Source: a bacterium
GTDB lineage: Bacteria > Latescibacterota > Latescibacteria > Latescibacterales > Latescibacteraceae
Reading direction: 5' to 3'
Assembly (NCBI GenBank): GCA_021372535.1
Contig: JAJFUH010000207.1
Span: forward strand, 1 to 15,703
Length of the DNA: 15,703 nucleotides
Positions 1-7,841 of the stretch are shown piece after piece. The first letter of the stretch is position 1, and each line of letters opens with the position of its first letter. The notes below the pieces were generated by a model. The model did no database searches. It had not been told where the DNA came from and was given only the letters and a program-made list of their open reading frames with translations. A program made the position numbers and the translations under genes.

Positions 1-1
1 T

Positions 2-190
2 TTCCGCACGACAGATGTGACGGGGATACTGAATCTGCCCGAGGGAGTCGAGATGGTGATTCCGGGAGACAGTATCGAAATCTATGGTGAGCTGATTACC
101 CCGATTGCTATGAACGAAGGGCTTCGATTCGCTATCCGCGAGGGCGGACGGACGATCGGCGCCGGTGTGGTCACACAAATTATTGAATAG
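2..190 (+). CDS. tuf: Elongation factor Tu, C-terminal fragment (5' part outside window)
   Basis: EF-Tu carries aminoacyl-tRNA to the ribosomal A site as a GTP complex in the cytoplasm. Only the last 62 residues are present, all within beta-barrel domain 3. They begin FRTTDVTG, continue through MVIPGDS and [13 protein letters not shown], and end VVTQIIE before a TAG stop. These are standard EF-Tu domain 3 motifs that contact the tRNA T-stem and EF-Ts. The reading frame is open from base 2, so the gene is cut by the window edge and is not a pseudogene on this evidence. The stop codon overlaps the Shine-Dalgarno of rpmG, so the two genes are probably co-transcribed and translationally close. 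A second tuf begins at 15568. Identification is firm; whether the two copies are identical cannot be seen, because the visible parts do not overlap. Confidence 0.96.
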   Translation, partial: FRTTDVTGILNLPEGVEMVIPGDSIEIYGELITPIAMNEGLRFAIREGGRTIGAGVVTQIIE

Positions 191-198
191 GTGATTAA

Positions 199-351
199 AT
201 GCCGAGAGAATTGATATATCTGGTCTGTCAGGAGTGTAAACGACGTAACTATACGGCCGACAAGAATAAACGCAAACACCCTAACAGGGTTGAGTACAAG
301 AAATATTGCAAATTCGACCGTAAACATACCCTGCACAAGGAAAGCCGTTAA
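199..351 (+). CDS. rpmG: 50S ribosomal protein L33 (bL33), zinc-ribbon type with one Cys replaced
   Basis: This small protein of the large ribosomal subunit sits near the E site. The 50-residue product starts MPRELIYLVCQECKRR and ends RKHTLHKESR, the usual length and termini of bL33. C10 and C13 form the first CxxC knuckle and C37 starts the second, but the position of the fourth zinc ligand is Asp40 (CKFD where CxxC is expected). The ATG is chosen because AGGTGA, overlapping the tuf stop, lies four bases upstream and the family start MPRE matches. A GTG at 191 is out of frame. The placement between tuf and tRNA-Trp/secE is a common bacterial arrangement. It was found by reading the frame directly because it is short. 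Confidence 0.94.
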   Translation: MPRELIYLVCQECKRRNYTADKNKRKHPNRVEYKKYCKFDRKHTLHKESR

Positions 352-405
352 TCACTGTATATGGACTGACCGGTAAGAAAGATTCCATATCAGACGGGAA
401 TGTGC

Positions 406-480
406 AGGCCAGTAGTTCAATGGTAGAGCACCGGTCTCCAAAACCGGGCGTTGGGGGTTCGAGTCCCTCCTGGCCTGCCA
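406..480 (+). tRNA. trnW: tRNA-Trp (anticodon CCA), CCA end encoded
   Basis: A complete cloverleaf can be drawn. The acceptor stem AGGCCAG (406-412) pairs fully with CTGGCCT (470-476). The D stem GTTC/GAGC is at 415-418 and 426-429. The anticodon stem CCGGT/ACCGG (431-435, 443-447) closes the loop CTCCAAA with anticodon CCA at 438-440, which reads UGG. The variable loop is GCGTT. The T stem 453-457/465-469 closes the loop TTCGAGT. G477 is the discriminator base, as expected for bacterial tRNA-Trp, and CCA (478-480) is genomically encoded. The gene sits inside the operon, 54 bases after rpmG and 99 bases before secE. No terminator separates them, so it is probably cut from a polycistronic transcript by RNase P and 3' processing enzymes. 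Confidence 0.97.
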
Positions 481-579
481 TGGATGTTCTGTCGAAAGAC
501 CTGTTTTCCCTGGCAAATATGTAATCATAAACTACTGTTGTTCCGGGATTGAACTGTATCAAGAAAACGGACGGTTGTT

Positions 580-771
580 ATGGCGCAATACGTTGAGGAT
601 ACGAAAAGATTTTTGAAAGAAGTACGGAGCGAAATGTCCAAGGTCACCTGGCCAAGCTGGGCCGAGCTCAAGGGATCGACTATTCTTGTCATCATAGTAT
701 CGATTTTTTTCGCTATCTACATTGGTGCTCTCGATCTTGTGCTTTCGCTGATTCGTAAGGTATGGATGTAG
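580..771 (+). CDS. secE: Preprotein translocase subunit SecE
   Basis: SecE clamps the two halves of SecY in the inner-membrane SecYEG channel and is essential for protein export. The 63-residue product is the short, single-span form found in most bacteria, not the three-span form of E. coli. The amphipathic, conserved cytoplasmic part is residues 1-30 (RFLKEVRSEMSKVTWPSWAEL, with the family signature KVTWP). One hydrophobic membrane span follows at about 34-58. The ATG has only a weak purine stretch upstream (around 568-574), but no earlier in-frame start gives a better fit. nusG follows after 37 bases, the near-universal secE-nusG pairing. Confidence 0.95.
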   Translation: MAQYVEDTKRFLKEVRSEMSKVTWPSWAELKGSTILVIIVSIFFAIYIGALDLVLSLIRKVWM

Positions 772-808
772 AGACGATATACAACGAAGGATATATGGGG
801 TAATAACC

Positions 809-1345
809 ATGGATTGGTATGTGGTACATACGTTGTCAGGCCACGAAAATAAAGTCAAGACTTACATTGAATCGCAGGTTCCGCTTTCCGAGTTGCATGA
901 TCATATCGGGAGGGTTGTTGTTCCCACCGAAGATACCGTCGAAATGAAAGATGGAAAAAAACGGACTTCAAAACGTAAGTTCCTGCCTTCATATGTCCTT
1001 ATCGAAATGGAAATGAACAGCGATACACAGTATTTCGTCAATAATGTTCCGGGTGTGACGAGTTTTGTGGGACCGGGCCGCAGGCCGGAGCGGCTGAAAA
1101 AATCCGAAGTAGACCGGATTCTCGGCCAGATCGACTCCGGAAAGTCACGCGAGGTGCCTGCCATGAAGTTCAATACGGGTGATAAGGTAAAGGTGATAGA
1201 TGGTCCTTTCAGTGATTTTGCGGGAACTATTGAAGAAACAAACCCATTGAAAAGCAAGGTGAAGGTTACCGTTTCGATTTTCGGACGGCCAACCCCTGTT
1301 GAGCTCGATGTGCTTCAGATAGAGCTGTTGAAATCAGCGAAATAG
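809..1345 (+). CDS. nusG: Transcription termination/antitermination protein NusG
   Basis: NusG binds the RNA polymerase clamp helices, promotes processive elongation, links transcription to translation through S10, and works with Rho. The 178-residue product has the standard two-domain plan. The N-terminal NGN domain spans about 1-115, starts MDWYVVHTLSGHE and contains RKFLPSYVLIEMEM and VPGVTSFVG. The C-terminal KOW domain spans about 122-178 (FNTGDKVKVIDGPFSDFAG then PTPVELDVLQIELL). Length is normal and no extra domain is inserted. The ATG is preceded by GGGGT at 797-801 at suitable spacing. It lies between secE and the rplK group, as in most bacteria. Confidence 0.97.
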   Translation: MDWYVVHTLSGHENKVKTYIESQVPLSELHDHIGRVVVPTEDTVEMKDGKKRTSKRKFLPSYVLIEMEMNSDTQYFVNNVPGVTSFVGPGRRPERLKKSEVDRILGQIDSGKSREVPAMKFNTGDKVKVIDGPFSDFAGTIEETNPLKSKVKVTVSIFGRPTPVELDVLQIELLKSAK

Positions 1346-1428
1346 CCGGTGTACGAACTGTAACGGGATGCTTCTGACTGATACTATATATAAATTTTAT
1401 ATGTCGATCGAATAAAGGAGTTGCGTAC

Positions 1429-1851
1429 GTGGCAAAAAAAGAGATAGCAACGATAAAACTTCAGCTACCGGCCGGACAGGCGAATCCGTCTCCCCCTGTC
1501 GGCCCGGCGCTTGGAGCCCATGGTGTCAATATCATGGAGTTCTGCAAGGCATATAACGCCAAAACCCAGCAGCAGACAGGGACAATCATTCCGGTGGTAA
1601 TCACCGTCTACAGCGACCGCTCGTTTACGTTTGTAACTAAAACGCCTCCTGCCTCGACGCTGCTTGTAAAAGCGGCGAAGGTTCCGAAGGGATCGAGTAT
1701 GCCGAACCGTGACAAGGTCGGAAAGGTCACGCTGCAACAGGTACGCGAGATCGCTGAGCTGAAGATGAAGGATTTGAATGCAAGCAGTGTGGAAAGCGCC
1801 ATGGAAATGGTCAAGGGCACTGCTCGGAGTATGGGTATTCTTGTTGAGTAG
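1429..1851 (+). CDS. rplK: 50S ribosomal protein L11 (uL11), GTG start
   Basis: L11 forms the base of the GTPase-associated centre with 23S rRNA helices 43-44. It is the thiostrepton target region and activates RelA during amino-acid starvation. The 140-residue product has the N-terminal domain with the conserved proline/glycine-rich linker motif ([20 protein letters not shown], about residues 21-40) and the C-terminal rRNA-binding domain (KTPPASTLL, then [12 protein letters not shown]). The GTG start at 1429 is chosen because AAAGGAG at 1414-1420 lies eight bases upstream and the product [12 protein letters not shown] matches the family start. The 99-base spacer to rplA is wide for a pair that is nearly adjacent in many bacteria. 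Confidence 0.97.
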   Translation: MAKKEIATIKLQLPAGQANPSPPVGPALGAHGVNIMEFCKAYNAKTQQQTGTIIPVVITVYSDRSFTFVTKTPPASTLLVKAAKVPKGSSMPNRDKVGKVTLQQVREIAELKMKDLNASSVESAMEMVKGTARSMGILVE

Positions 1852-1950
1852 TTTATCTGCTATCGATGGTTACCGGCCGGGGAATCAGCGTAAACGTGAT
1901 TGAACGCCGTCGGATACCGAGCGAGAGCTTAACAGTAAAGGGAGTATTAT

Positions 1951-2655
1951 ATGAAACGGGGGAAAACGTACAAGGAAGCTGCGGTGCTCGTTGACCGCGC
2001 TGTCTTTTATCTCCTAGATGATGGTATCGAGCTTCTGCACAAACTCCCGTCTGCAAAATTCGATGAAACAGTTGAATGTGCTATCCGGCTGGGAGTTGAC
2101 CCGCGGCATGCGGACCAGATGGTACGGAGCACCGTGGTTCTGCCGCATGGAACCGGCCGGACAGTACGTGTGCTTGTTTTTACCAAAGGCGAGAGCGAAA
2201 AAGAGGCAAAAGATGCAGGAGCCGATTATGTGGGTGCGGAAGACCTTGCCGAAAAGATTCAGGCGGGCTGGGTTGATTTTGATGTTGCCATTGCCACGCC
2301 CGATATGATGAAAATAGTCGGCCGTCTCGGAAAGGTGCTCGGACCGAGAGGAATCATGCCAAGCCCCAAATCCGGAACCGTCACAAGCGATGTTGCCCAG
2401 GCAGTCCATGACGCCAAGGCCGGAAAGATCGAGTTCAGGGTTGACAAGGCGGGCAATGTGCAGGTTCCTGTCGGGAAAAAATCGTTTGAAAACAACCGGC
2501 TCAAGGATAACATTGTTGCCTTGATGGATGCGATAGTGAGGGTAAAACCCGCATCGGCAAAAGGCACGTATGTCAAGAGCGTTACAATTTCTTCAACGAT
2601 GAGCCCGGGAATCAGAATAGATAAGACTGCTCTTTTGCAGTCGCTGGGCAGTTGA
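1951..2655 (+). CDS. rplA: 50S ribosomal protein L1 (uL1)
   Basis: L1 forms the mobile stalk at the ribosomal E site and helps release deacylated tRNA. In well-studied bacteria it also represses its own operon by binding mRNA that mimics its rRNA site. The 234-residue product shows the family motifs [38 protein letters not shown] and [24 protein letters not shown]-binding domain I is formed by both ends, with domain II at about 66-160. Two normally invariant glycines are Ser: S60 ([12 protein letters not shown]) and S218 in the TMG triad (STMSPG). The ATG is supported by AAAGGGAG at 1937-1944. It sits between rplK and rplJ. Confidence 0.97.
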   Translation: MKRGKTYKEAAVLVDRAVFYLLDDGIELLHKLPSAKFDETVECAIRLGVDPRHADQMVRSTVVLPHGTGRTVRVLVFTKGESEKEAKDAGADYVGAEDLAEKIQAGWVDFDVAIATPDMMKIVGRLGKVLGPRGIMPSPKSGTVTSDVAQAVHDAKAGKIEFRVDKAGNVQVPVGKKSFENNRLKDNIVALMDAIVRVKPASAKGTYVKSVTISSTMSPGIRIDKTALLQSLGS

Positions 2656-2685
2656 TAAGGTAAGAATATTTTTTTCGCTCGTAGG

Positions 2686-2726
2686 TCCTGATTCTCCTGC
2701 GGATTTGCGATTATGCAGTATCAGGG
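2686..2726 (+). promoter_or_regulatory. Hairpin in rplJ leader, candidate L10-type autoregulatory element
   Basis: CCTGAT (2687-2692) pairs perfectly with ATCAGG (2720-2725), with a T-G pair outside it. After a four-to-one internal loop, CTGC (2697-2700) pairs with GCAG (2715-2718), closing a 14-base loop. The asymmetric internal loop is of the sort seen in kink-turns. The 3' side overlaps the Shine-Dalgarno GGGAGGA (2724-2730) of rplJ, so folding would partly hide the ribosome binding site. In other bacteria the L10-L12 complex binds a leader here to repress rplJL; that this hairpin does so is inference. Confidence 0.5.
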
Positions 2727-2735
2727 AGGAAGTGC

Positions 2736-3257
2736 ATGAAAAAAGAGGAAAAACAGCAGGTTGTCGAGGAGTTTATCGGCATATTCGATAAACCCGGCGT
2801 TTACCTGATGGATTTCAAGGGATTGAACGTTGCCGAGATCACGGAGCTCAGGAGCCGGCTCCGCGATGCAAACGTATCCATGAAAGTGGTTAAAAATACG
2901 CTTGCCAAACGAGCCCTGAAGAGTGTGGGCGTTGCAGGTCTCGACAGTTATCTGGTCGGGCCGACCGGCGTAGTGTGGTCAAAGGAAGATTCGGTAGTAC
3001 CTGCGAAAGTCCTCCTTGACTTTTTGAAGAAACATGATAAGGGCACGATAAAGGCGGGTCTTGTCGATGGTACTGTTGTAAAGGATAACGAAATCGTAAT
3101 CCTGTCGAACCTGCCCTCGAAGCATGAACTGTATGCAAAAGTCGCTTCGGTGCTGAATGCTCCTATTGTCAAGCTTGCGATGGTTTTAAACGGAATACCT
3201 GTAAAATTCGTTCGTACTGTTGACGCCCTCCGTGAGAAAAGGGCGAACGAGGTTTAA
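2736..3257 (+). CDS. rplJ: 50S ribosomal protein L10 (uL10)
   Basis: L10 anchors the L7/L12 dimers to the ribosome at the base of the factor-binding stalk. The 173-residue product has the N-terminal globular rRNA/L11-binding domain, with YLMDFKGLNVAEITELRSRLR and MKVVKNTLAKRAL at about residues 23-60. A C-terminal helix that carries the L7/L12 dimers (about 128-165) ends in a basic/acidic tail. The ATG has a strong GGGAGGA five to six bases upstream. It is followed by rplL, the gene for its main partner, after a 90-base spacer holding a stable hairpin. The last codons (3219-3248) can also form a stem in the mRNA. Confidence 0.97.
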   Translation: MKKEEKQQVVEEFIGIFDKPGVYLMDFKGLNVAEITELRSRLRDANVSMKVVKNTLAKRALKSVGVAGLDSYLVGPTGVVWSKEDSVVPAKVLLDFLKKHDKGTIKAGLVDGTVVKDNEIVILSNLPSKHELYAKVASVLNAPIVKLAMVLNGIPVKFVRTVDALREKRANEV

Positions 3258-3297
3258 TAACAGCATATACGAGAATAATCACAATTAAATTCATATT

Positions 3298-3320
3298 TCG
3301 CGGCGGCTGTGCCGTTGCGA
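3298..3320 (+). promoter_or_regulatory. Stable hairpin upstream of rplL
   Basis: TCGCGGCGGC (3298-3307) pairs over all ten positions, two of them G-T, with GCCGTTGCGA (3311-3320) across a three-base TGT loop. It ends about 16 bases before the rplL Shine-Dalgarno CGGAGGA (from 3336) and leaves that site free. There is no T run, so it is not an intrinsic terminator. A role in protecting or processing the rplL message, which must be translated in about fourfold excess over rplJ, is inference. Confidence 0.5.
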
Positions 3321-3347
3321 TGAACGTACAATAAGCGGAGGATTATT

Positions 3348-3740
3348 ATGGCAGAAGACAAAATCAAAAAACTCGTCGATCAGATCGGCGAATTGACCGT
3401 TATCGAGCTTTCAGAACTCGTCAAGGCTATCGAAGATAAATTCGGCGTCGAAGCTGCTGCTCCTGTTATGATGGCTGGCGCTCCCGCAGCCGGTGCAGGC
3501 GCCGAAGCAGCTCCTGCCGCTGAAGAGAAGACAGAGTTCGATGTCATGCTCACGGTAATAGGCGAGAAGAAAATCCAGGTTATCAAGGTTGTCCGCGAGC
3601 TGACCGGTCTCGGCCTCAAGGAAGCCAAGGACCTTGTTGAAGCCACACCGGGCAAAGTACTCGAAGGCGTGGATAAAGCCGCTGCGGAGACAGCGAAGAC
3701 CAAACTCGAGGAGCAGGGCGCTACTGTGGAAGTCAAATAA
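3348..3740 (+). CDS. rplL: 50S ribosomal protein L7/L12 (bL12)
   Basis: This protein is the multi-copy stalk component that recruits EF-Tu, EF-G, IF2 and RF3 and stimulates their GTPase activity. The 130-residue product has the N-terminal dimerisation domain (about 1-33, [20 protein letters not shown]). An Ala/Gly/Pro-rich flexible hinge follows (about 34-60, [22 protein letters not shown]). The C-terminal factor-binding domain (about 61-130) contains the signature [12 protein letters not shown] and ends ATVEVK. The ATG is preceded by CGGAGGA. A 156-base spacer with two hairpins separates it from rpoB. Confidence 0.98.
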   Translation: MAEDKIKKLVDQIGELTVIELSELVKAIEDKFGVEAAAPVMMAGAPAAGAGAEAAPAAEEKTEFDVMLTVIGEKKIQVIKVVRELTGLGLKEAKDLVEATPGKVLEGVDKAAAETAKTKLEEQGATVEVK

Positions 3741-3783
3741 TTGATTTTACAGAGCTTACATTTCAATACGTTTGTTCTTAATA

Positions 3784-3863
3784 CGGAATCCGGAATGAGT
3801 TTATAGCGATAAAAACCATGCCCGGATTTCCGCTTTTTACCGGATTGCCCTTCTTGACCGGTA
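3784..3863 (+). promoter_or_regulatory. Candidate attenuator/switch in the rplL-rpoB spacer
   Basis: Hairpin A: CGGAATCCGG (3784-3793) pairs with CCGGATTTCCG (3822-3832) with one bulged T, a 28-base loop, and then C and five T (3834-3838). This is an intrinsic terminator shape with a loose loop. Hairpin B: TACCGG (3838-3843) pairs with CCGGTA (3858-3863). CCGGATT occurs twice (3822-3828 and 3840-3846), so the 5' strand AATCCGG (3787-3793) can pair with either copy, and the second pairing would break both A and B. Partial termination between rplL and rpoB is known in E. coli, where it lowers polymerase expression relative to L7/L12. An equivalent function here is inferred from position and shape. 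Confidence 0.5.
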
Positions 3864-3896
3864 TTAACCTTTTGCATGAGCGGGAGCGTGATAAAC

Positions 3897-6800
3897 GTGC
3901 AAGACAAAAATAGAATCGAGAGGCTGTCATTTGAGAAGATTCAAACTGTCGTTGATATGCCGTACCTTCTCGATCTTCAGATTTCATCGTTTAATAACTT
4001 TCTGCAGCCCGACATAGCACCATCGAAACGCCGCGATCAGGGTCTTCAGGGAGTTTTCAAATCAATATTCCCAATCAGCGATGTCCACAATACGATGATA
4101 CTCGAGTATGTTGATTACTCGATTGGTGTACCGAAATATTCGATAGAAGAGTGCGTTGAGCGCGACATGACCTTTGCCGCTCCGCTCAAAGCGACTCTCA
4201 GGCTTATAACCAACGAGAAGCAGGGCGGGGAACAGGTCGTCAAGGATATCATCTCGCAGCAGGTCTTTCTGGGCGAGCTGCCCCTCATGACCAGATCGGG
4301 AACGTTTATTATAAACGGTGCTGAACGGGTTATCGTCAGCCAGCTTCACCGGTCGCCCGGTGTATTCTTTGGCGAGGAAACCCATCCGAACGGCAAGCTC
4401 TTGTTCAGCGCCCGGATCATTCCCTACCGCGGGAGCTGGGTCGAGTTTTCGATGGACATCAACGATGTGATGTATGCCCATATCGACCGTAAGCGTAAAT
4501 TCCCCGCGACCATGCTTCTGAGAGCATTCGGTTACTCGACCGATGCGAGTATCTACCGCCTCTTCTTCAATACCATCAAGGTTCCCATCGGCAAAGTCGA
4601 AGAGAGCATGATCTGCATGGAAAAGATCATCGATACCGGGACCGGCGAGGTTATTGTCGATGAAGGAGAGCTCATTACCAGCGGTCATATCGAAACGCTC
4701 AAAAACATGAAAGTCATGCAGCTCGATGTGCTTGAATATGACCGTATTAAAGATGCGACAGTGCTGGAAAACACGCTCAGCCGTGACCCATCGAAGAACG
4801 AAGAGGAAGCGCTTCATCGCATTTACACTCTCTTACGGCCGGGGGACCCCCCGAATATCGATACCGCCCGTAATCTTATAGAGCGCATGTTTTTCAACCC
4901 GAAACGCTATAATCTCGGCGATGTCGGCCGTTACCGCATGGCACACCGGCTCGGAACCTGGGGTATGAAAGAGGAGCCCACGGTTCTGACCCGTGATGAC
5001 TTCATTGCCATCATCAAATATATGCTCGGTTTGTGCATCGAAAAAGAGGGTCACTATACCGATGATATCGATCATCTCGGAAACAGGCGTGTGCGCTCGG
5101 TCGGCGAGCTTCTCGGCAACCAGTTCAATGTAGGATTGTCCCGTCTTGCCCGAACCATCAAGGAGCGGATGAGTCTCCAGAACGATGAAAAGAAGCTGAC
5201 CCCGCACGACCTTGTCAATGCACGGACAGTCTCGACAGTGATCGCTTCATTCTTTGGGTCGAGCCAGCTCAGTCAGTTCATGGACCAGATCAATCCGCTT
5301 GCCGAGCTTACCCACAAACGCCGTCTTTCGGCGCTCGGTCCCGGGGGTCTGACCCGCGAACGGGCTGGTTTCGAGGTTCGCGACGTTCATCATACCCATT
5401 ACGGACGCGTATGTCCCATCGAGACGCCTGAAGGCCCGAATATCGGTCTGATATCGTACCTTGCAACCCATGCCCGCGTCAATGAATTCGGATTTCTCGA
5501 GACGCCATACCGCAAGGTCAGAAATGGTAAAGTAGCGAATCTGATCGAATATCTGAGCGCCGATGTCGAGGACAAGTTTACCATCGCTCAGGCGAATGCG
5601 CCGCTCAACAAGGACGGCTCGTTTGTCAGGAATATCATTAAGGCGCGCAAACGTGATGATTACCCTCTTGTGACACCTGAAGAGGTTGATTTTATCGATG
5701 TGTCTCCGAAGCAGCTTGTCGGTGTCGCCGCCTCGCTTATTCCGTTCCTCGAGCACGACGATGCAAACAGGGCGCTCATGGGTTCGAACATGCAGCGTCA
5801 GGCCGTGCCTCTCCTGAGGCCGCAGGCGCCCCTTGTCGGCACCGGTATGGAGCGTAAGGTGGCGGTCGATTCGGGCGCCATGATCATCAGTGAGGATTAT
5901 GGTATGGTAACCGCAGTTTCCGGAGACCGTATCATTGTTAAACGTGATGAAGAAGAGGTGACTCCCGAAACAGTCTTTGACACACGTGATATAGATAAAG
6001 TATTTAATCTGACCAAATTCAAGCGTTCAAACCAGGACACCTGCATCAATCAGCGAGCCCTTGTGAGACCGGGTGACCGCGTGGAGCCGGGAACTATCCT
6101 TGCCGACGGTCATGCGACCGACAACGGAGACCTGGCCCTTGGAGCGAACGTGCTTGTGGCGTTTCTCCCCTGGTATGGGTACAACTTCGAGGATGCGATT
6201 GTCATCAGTGAAGGGCTTGCCAAGCGGGATGTTTTCACCTCGATTCATATCGAGGAGTTCGAACTCCAGGTTCGCGATACCAAGCGCGGGACCGAAGAGC
6301 TCACTAAGGAGCTTCCGAATGTGTCCGAGGACGCTGTCAAGGACCTCGACGAAAACGGTGTTATCCGTGTTGGCGCCGAGGTCAAGGCCGGCGATATTCT
6401 TGTCGGCAAGGTCACTCCCAAGGGTGAGACCGAGCTTTCGCCGGAAGAACGTCTTCTCAAGGCAATTTTCGGTGAAAAAGCCGGCGATGTCCGTGATGCT
6501 TCTCTCAAGGTTCCACCCGGAATCGAGGGTGTTGTTATCGACACCCGTGTTTTCTCGCGGAAAGAACGTGATGAAAAAACACGCCGCCGTGACAAGGAAA
6601 TGATCGAGAGAATCAAAAAGGATTTCCAGTCGAAAATCGCTCATATCCATGAGTTGAGAACCCAGGAGATGACCAAGATTCTCTATTCGAGCAAGTCGGG
6701 TTCCAATTTTGTCAATACCGACACAGGCGAGATTTTCCTCGAAGGAGGGAAAACCTTCACCAAAAAAACCCTCTCGGTGCTGGATTTCGATAAAATCATT

Positions 6801-7694
6801 CCCGAAGGGGCATGGTCAACCGACGACGATGTGAACGAACGGGTTGAAAAAACACTGAGCGCCGCTGCCAACGAACTCCGTATTCTCGAAGAGAAAATGG
6901 ACCGCGAAATCGAGAAAATCCAGCGCGGCGATGAGCTTTCTCCGGGAATCGCTCAGCTTGTCAAGGTACGCATAGCCCGTAAACGCAAAGTCCAGGTGGG
7001 CGATAAGATGGCCGGCCGCCATGGAAACAAAGGCGTCGTTGCCAAAATCGTACCCGACGAGGATATGCCGTACCTCGAGGATGGCACACCGGTCGACATC
7101 GTGCTCAATCCGCTCGGTGTCCCCTCGCGTATGAATCTCGGGCAGATTCTCGAAACTCATCTCGGCTGGGCTGGAAGCAAACTGGGTAAATATTTCCAGT
7201 CGCCCGTTTTTGACGGCGCTACATGGGATGAGATTAAAGAGGAACTCAAAAAGGCGGGACTTCCCCTTACCGGGAAAACCCCCGTCTATGACGGCCGCAC
7301 CGGCGAGGCTTTTGACCACGATGTCACAGTCGGAGTCATCTATATTCTCAAACTTCTCCATCTCGTTGCCGATAAAATCCACGCCCGGAGTATCGGGCCG
7401 TACTCCCTTGTCACCCAGCAGCCTCTCGGCGGCAAGGCTCAGTTCGGCGGGCAGCGTTTTGGTGAAATGGAGGTCTGGGCTCTCGAAGCATACGGGGCAG
7501 CCCATATCCTTCAGGAGATGATAACCGTTAAATCGGACGATGTTGTCGGAAGGTCCCGCATCTATGAAGCCGTCGTCAAGGGCGAAAATCCCCCGGAACC
7601 AGGCGTGCCCGAATCCTTCAACGTCCTTGTAAAAGAACTTCAGAGCCTCGGACTCGATGTCCAGCTCCTCAAGGATGGCGAAGTTGTCATGTGA
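3897..7694 (+). CDS. rpoB: DNA-directed RNA polymerase subunit beta
   Basis: The beta subunit forms one pincer of RNA polymerase and half of the catalytic cleft, and is the target of rifampicin. The product has 1265 residues from the GTG at 3897. That start has CGGGAG (3881-3886) ten bases upstream. The upstream in-frame ATG at 3876 (seven residues longer) has no Shine-Dalgarno. Motifs in order: the rifampicin-pocket segment [19 protein letters not shown] at about 458-476, with the Asp, His and Ser of sensitive enzymes kept; then [17 protein letters not shown]; a charged coiled-coil insertion at about 885-1015 of the beta SI2 type; the active-site lysines in [10 protein letters not shown] (K1037, K1045); and the C-terminal clamp segment [25 protein letters not shown]. 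It lies just upstream of rpoC. Confidence 0.98.
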   Translation: MQDKNRIERLSFEKIQTVVDMPYLLDLQISSFNNFLQPDIAPSKRRDQGLQGVFKSIFPISDVHNTMILEYVDYSIGVPKYSIEECVERDMTFAAPLKATLRLITNEKQGGEQVVKDIISQQVFLGELPLMTRSGTFIINGAERVIVSQLHRSPGVFFGEETHPNGKLLFSARIIPYRGSWVEFSMDINDVMYAHIDRKRKFPATMLLRAFGYSTDASIYRLFFNTIKVPIGKVEESMICMEKIIDTGTGEVIVDEGELITSGHIETLKNMKVMQLDVLEYDRIKDATVLENTLSRDPSKNEEEALHRIYTLLRPGDPPNIDTARNLIERMFFNPKRYNLGDVGRYRMAHRLGTWGMKEEPTVLTRDDFIAIIKYMLGLCIEKEGHYTDDIDHLGNRRVRSVGELLGNQFNVGLSRLARTIKERMSLQNDEKKLTPHDLVNARTVSTVIASFFGSSQLSQFMDQINPLAELTHKRRLSALGPGGLTRERAGFEVRDVHHTHYGRVCPIETPEGPNIGLISYLATHARVNEFGFLETPYRKVRNGKVANLIEYLSADVEDKFTIAQANAPLNKDGSFVRNIIKARKRDDYPLVTPEEVDFIDVSPKQLVGVAASLIPFLEHDDANRALMGSNMQRQAVPLLRPQAPLVGTGMERKVAVDSGAMIISEDYGMVTAVSGDRIIVKRDEEEVTPETVFDTRDIDKVFNLTKFKRSNQDTCINQRALVRPGDRVEPGTILADGHATDNGDLALGANVLVAFLPWYGYNFEDAIVISEGLAKRDVFTSIHIEEFELQVRDTKRGTEELTKELPNVSEDAVKDLDENGVIRVGAEVKAGDILVGKVTPKGETELSPEERLLKAIFGEKAGDVRDASLKVPPGIEGVVIDTRVFSRKERDEKTRRRDKEMIERIKKDFQSKIAHIHELRTQEMTKILYSSKSGSNFVNTDTGEIFLEGGKTFTKKTLSVLDFDKIIPEGAWSTDDDVNERVEKTLSAAANELRILEEKMDREIEKIQRGDELSPGIAQLVKVRIARKRKVQVGDKMAGRHGNKGVVAKIVPDEDMPYLEDGTPVDIVLNPLGVPSRMNLGQILETHLGWAGSKLGKYFQSPVFDGATWDEIKEELKKAGLPLTGKTPVYDGRTGEAFDHDVTVGVIYILKLLHLVADKIHARSIGPYSLVTQQPLGGKAQFGGQRFGEMEVWALEAYGAAHILQEMITVKSDDVVGRSRIYEAVVKGENPPEPGVPESFNVLVKELQSLGLDVQLLKDGEVVM

Positions 7695-7701
7695 ACCCAC
7701 A

Positions 7702-7750
7702 CGTTTCATGAGACCTTGACGGAAGAAAACACCTGTCGAACCATGAAACG
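7702..7750 (+). repeat. Inverted repeat just after rpoB
   Basis: CGTTTCATG (7702-7710) and CATGAAACG (7742-7750) are perfect 9-base inverted copies separated by 31 bases, starting seven bases after the rpoB stop. The loop can form a small inner stem (TTGAC with GTCGAA, one bulge). No T run follows, so it is not a standard terminator. It could be a processing or stability element in the rpoB-rpoC message; this is inference. Confidence 0.45.
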
Positions 7751-7818
7751 GAAGATGATAAGTAAAATGAAATTCCATATAGATTAAGAGCAGTTTTCAG
7801 CAAGAACAAAACGGTTGA

Positions 7819-7841
7819 GGGCCATGTGACGATCATGGCCC
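7819..7841 (+). repeat. Palindromic hairpin upstream of rpoC
   Basis: GGGCCATG (7819-7826) and CATGGCCC (7834-7841) are perfect 8-base inverted copies around the 7-base loop TGACGAT. The element lies 36 bases before the rpoC Shine-Dalgarno (AAGGAG, 7878-7883). It could act in RNA as a stem-loop or in DNA as a protein-binding palindrome; the sequence alone does not decide. A GTG inside it opens a frame joined to rpoC, but this is not the likely start. Confidence 0.5.

Noticed and set aside
281-562. 93-codon minus-strand frame with a GLEPPTPGFGDRCSTIE-like stretch
   Set aside because: This is the antisense translation of the tRNA-Trp gene, a known source of false protein annotations.
1372-1402. 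Possible promoter between nusG and rplK (A/T-rich TATATATAAATTTTATAT)
   Set aside because: A promoter is known here in E. coli, but no -35/-10 pair with acceptable match and spacing is visible. It is left as unproven.
3876-3896. Upstream ATG start for rpoB
   Set aside because: There is no Shine-Dalgarno before 3876, while GTG 3897 has CGGGAG at good spacing like the other genes here. The longer start cannot be fully excluded.
6816-7778. 320-codon open frame on the minus strand opposite rpoB
   Set aside because: It is a shadow of the rpoB reading frame, without family motifs or an independent start signal.
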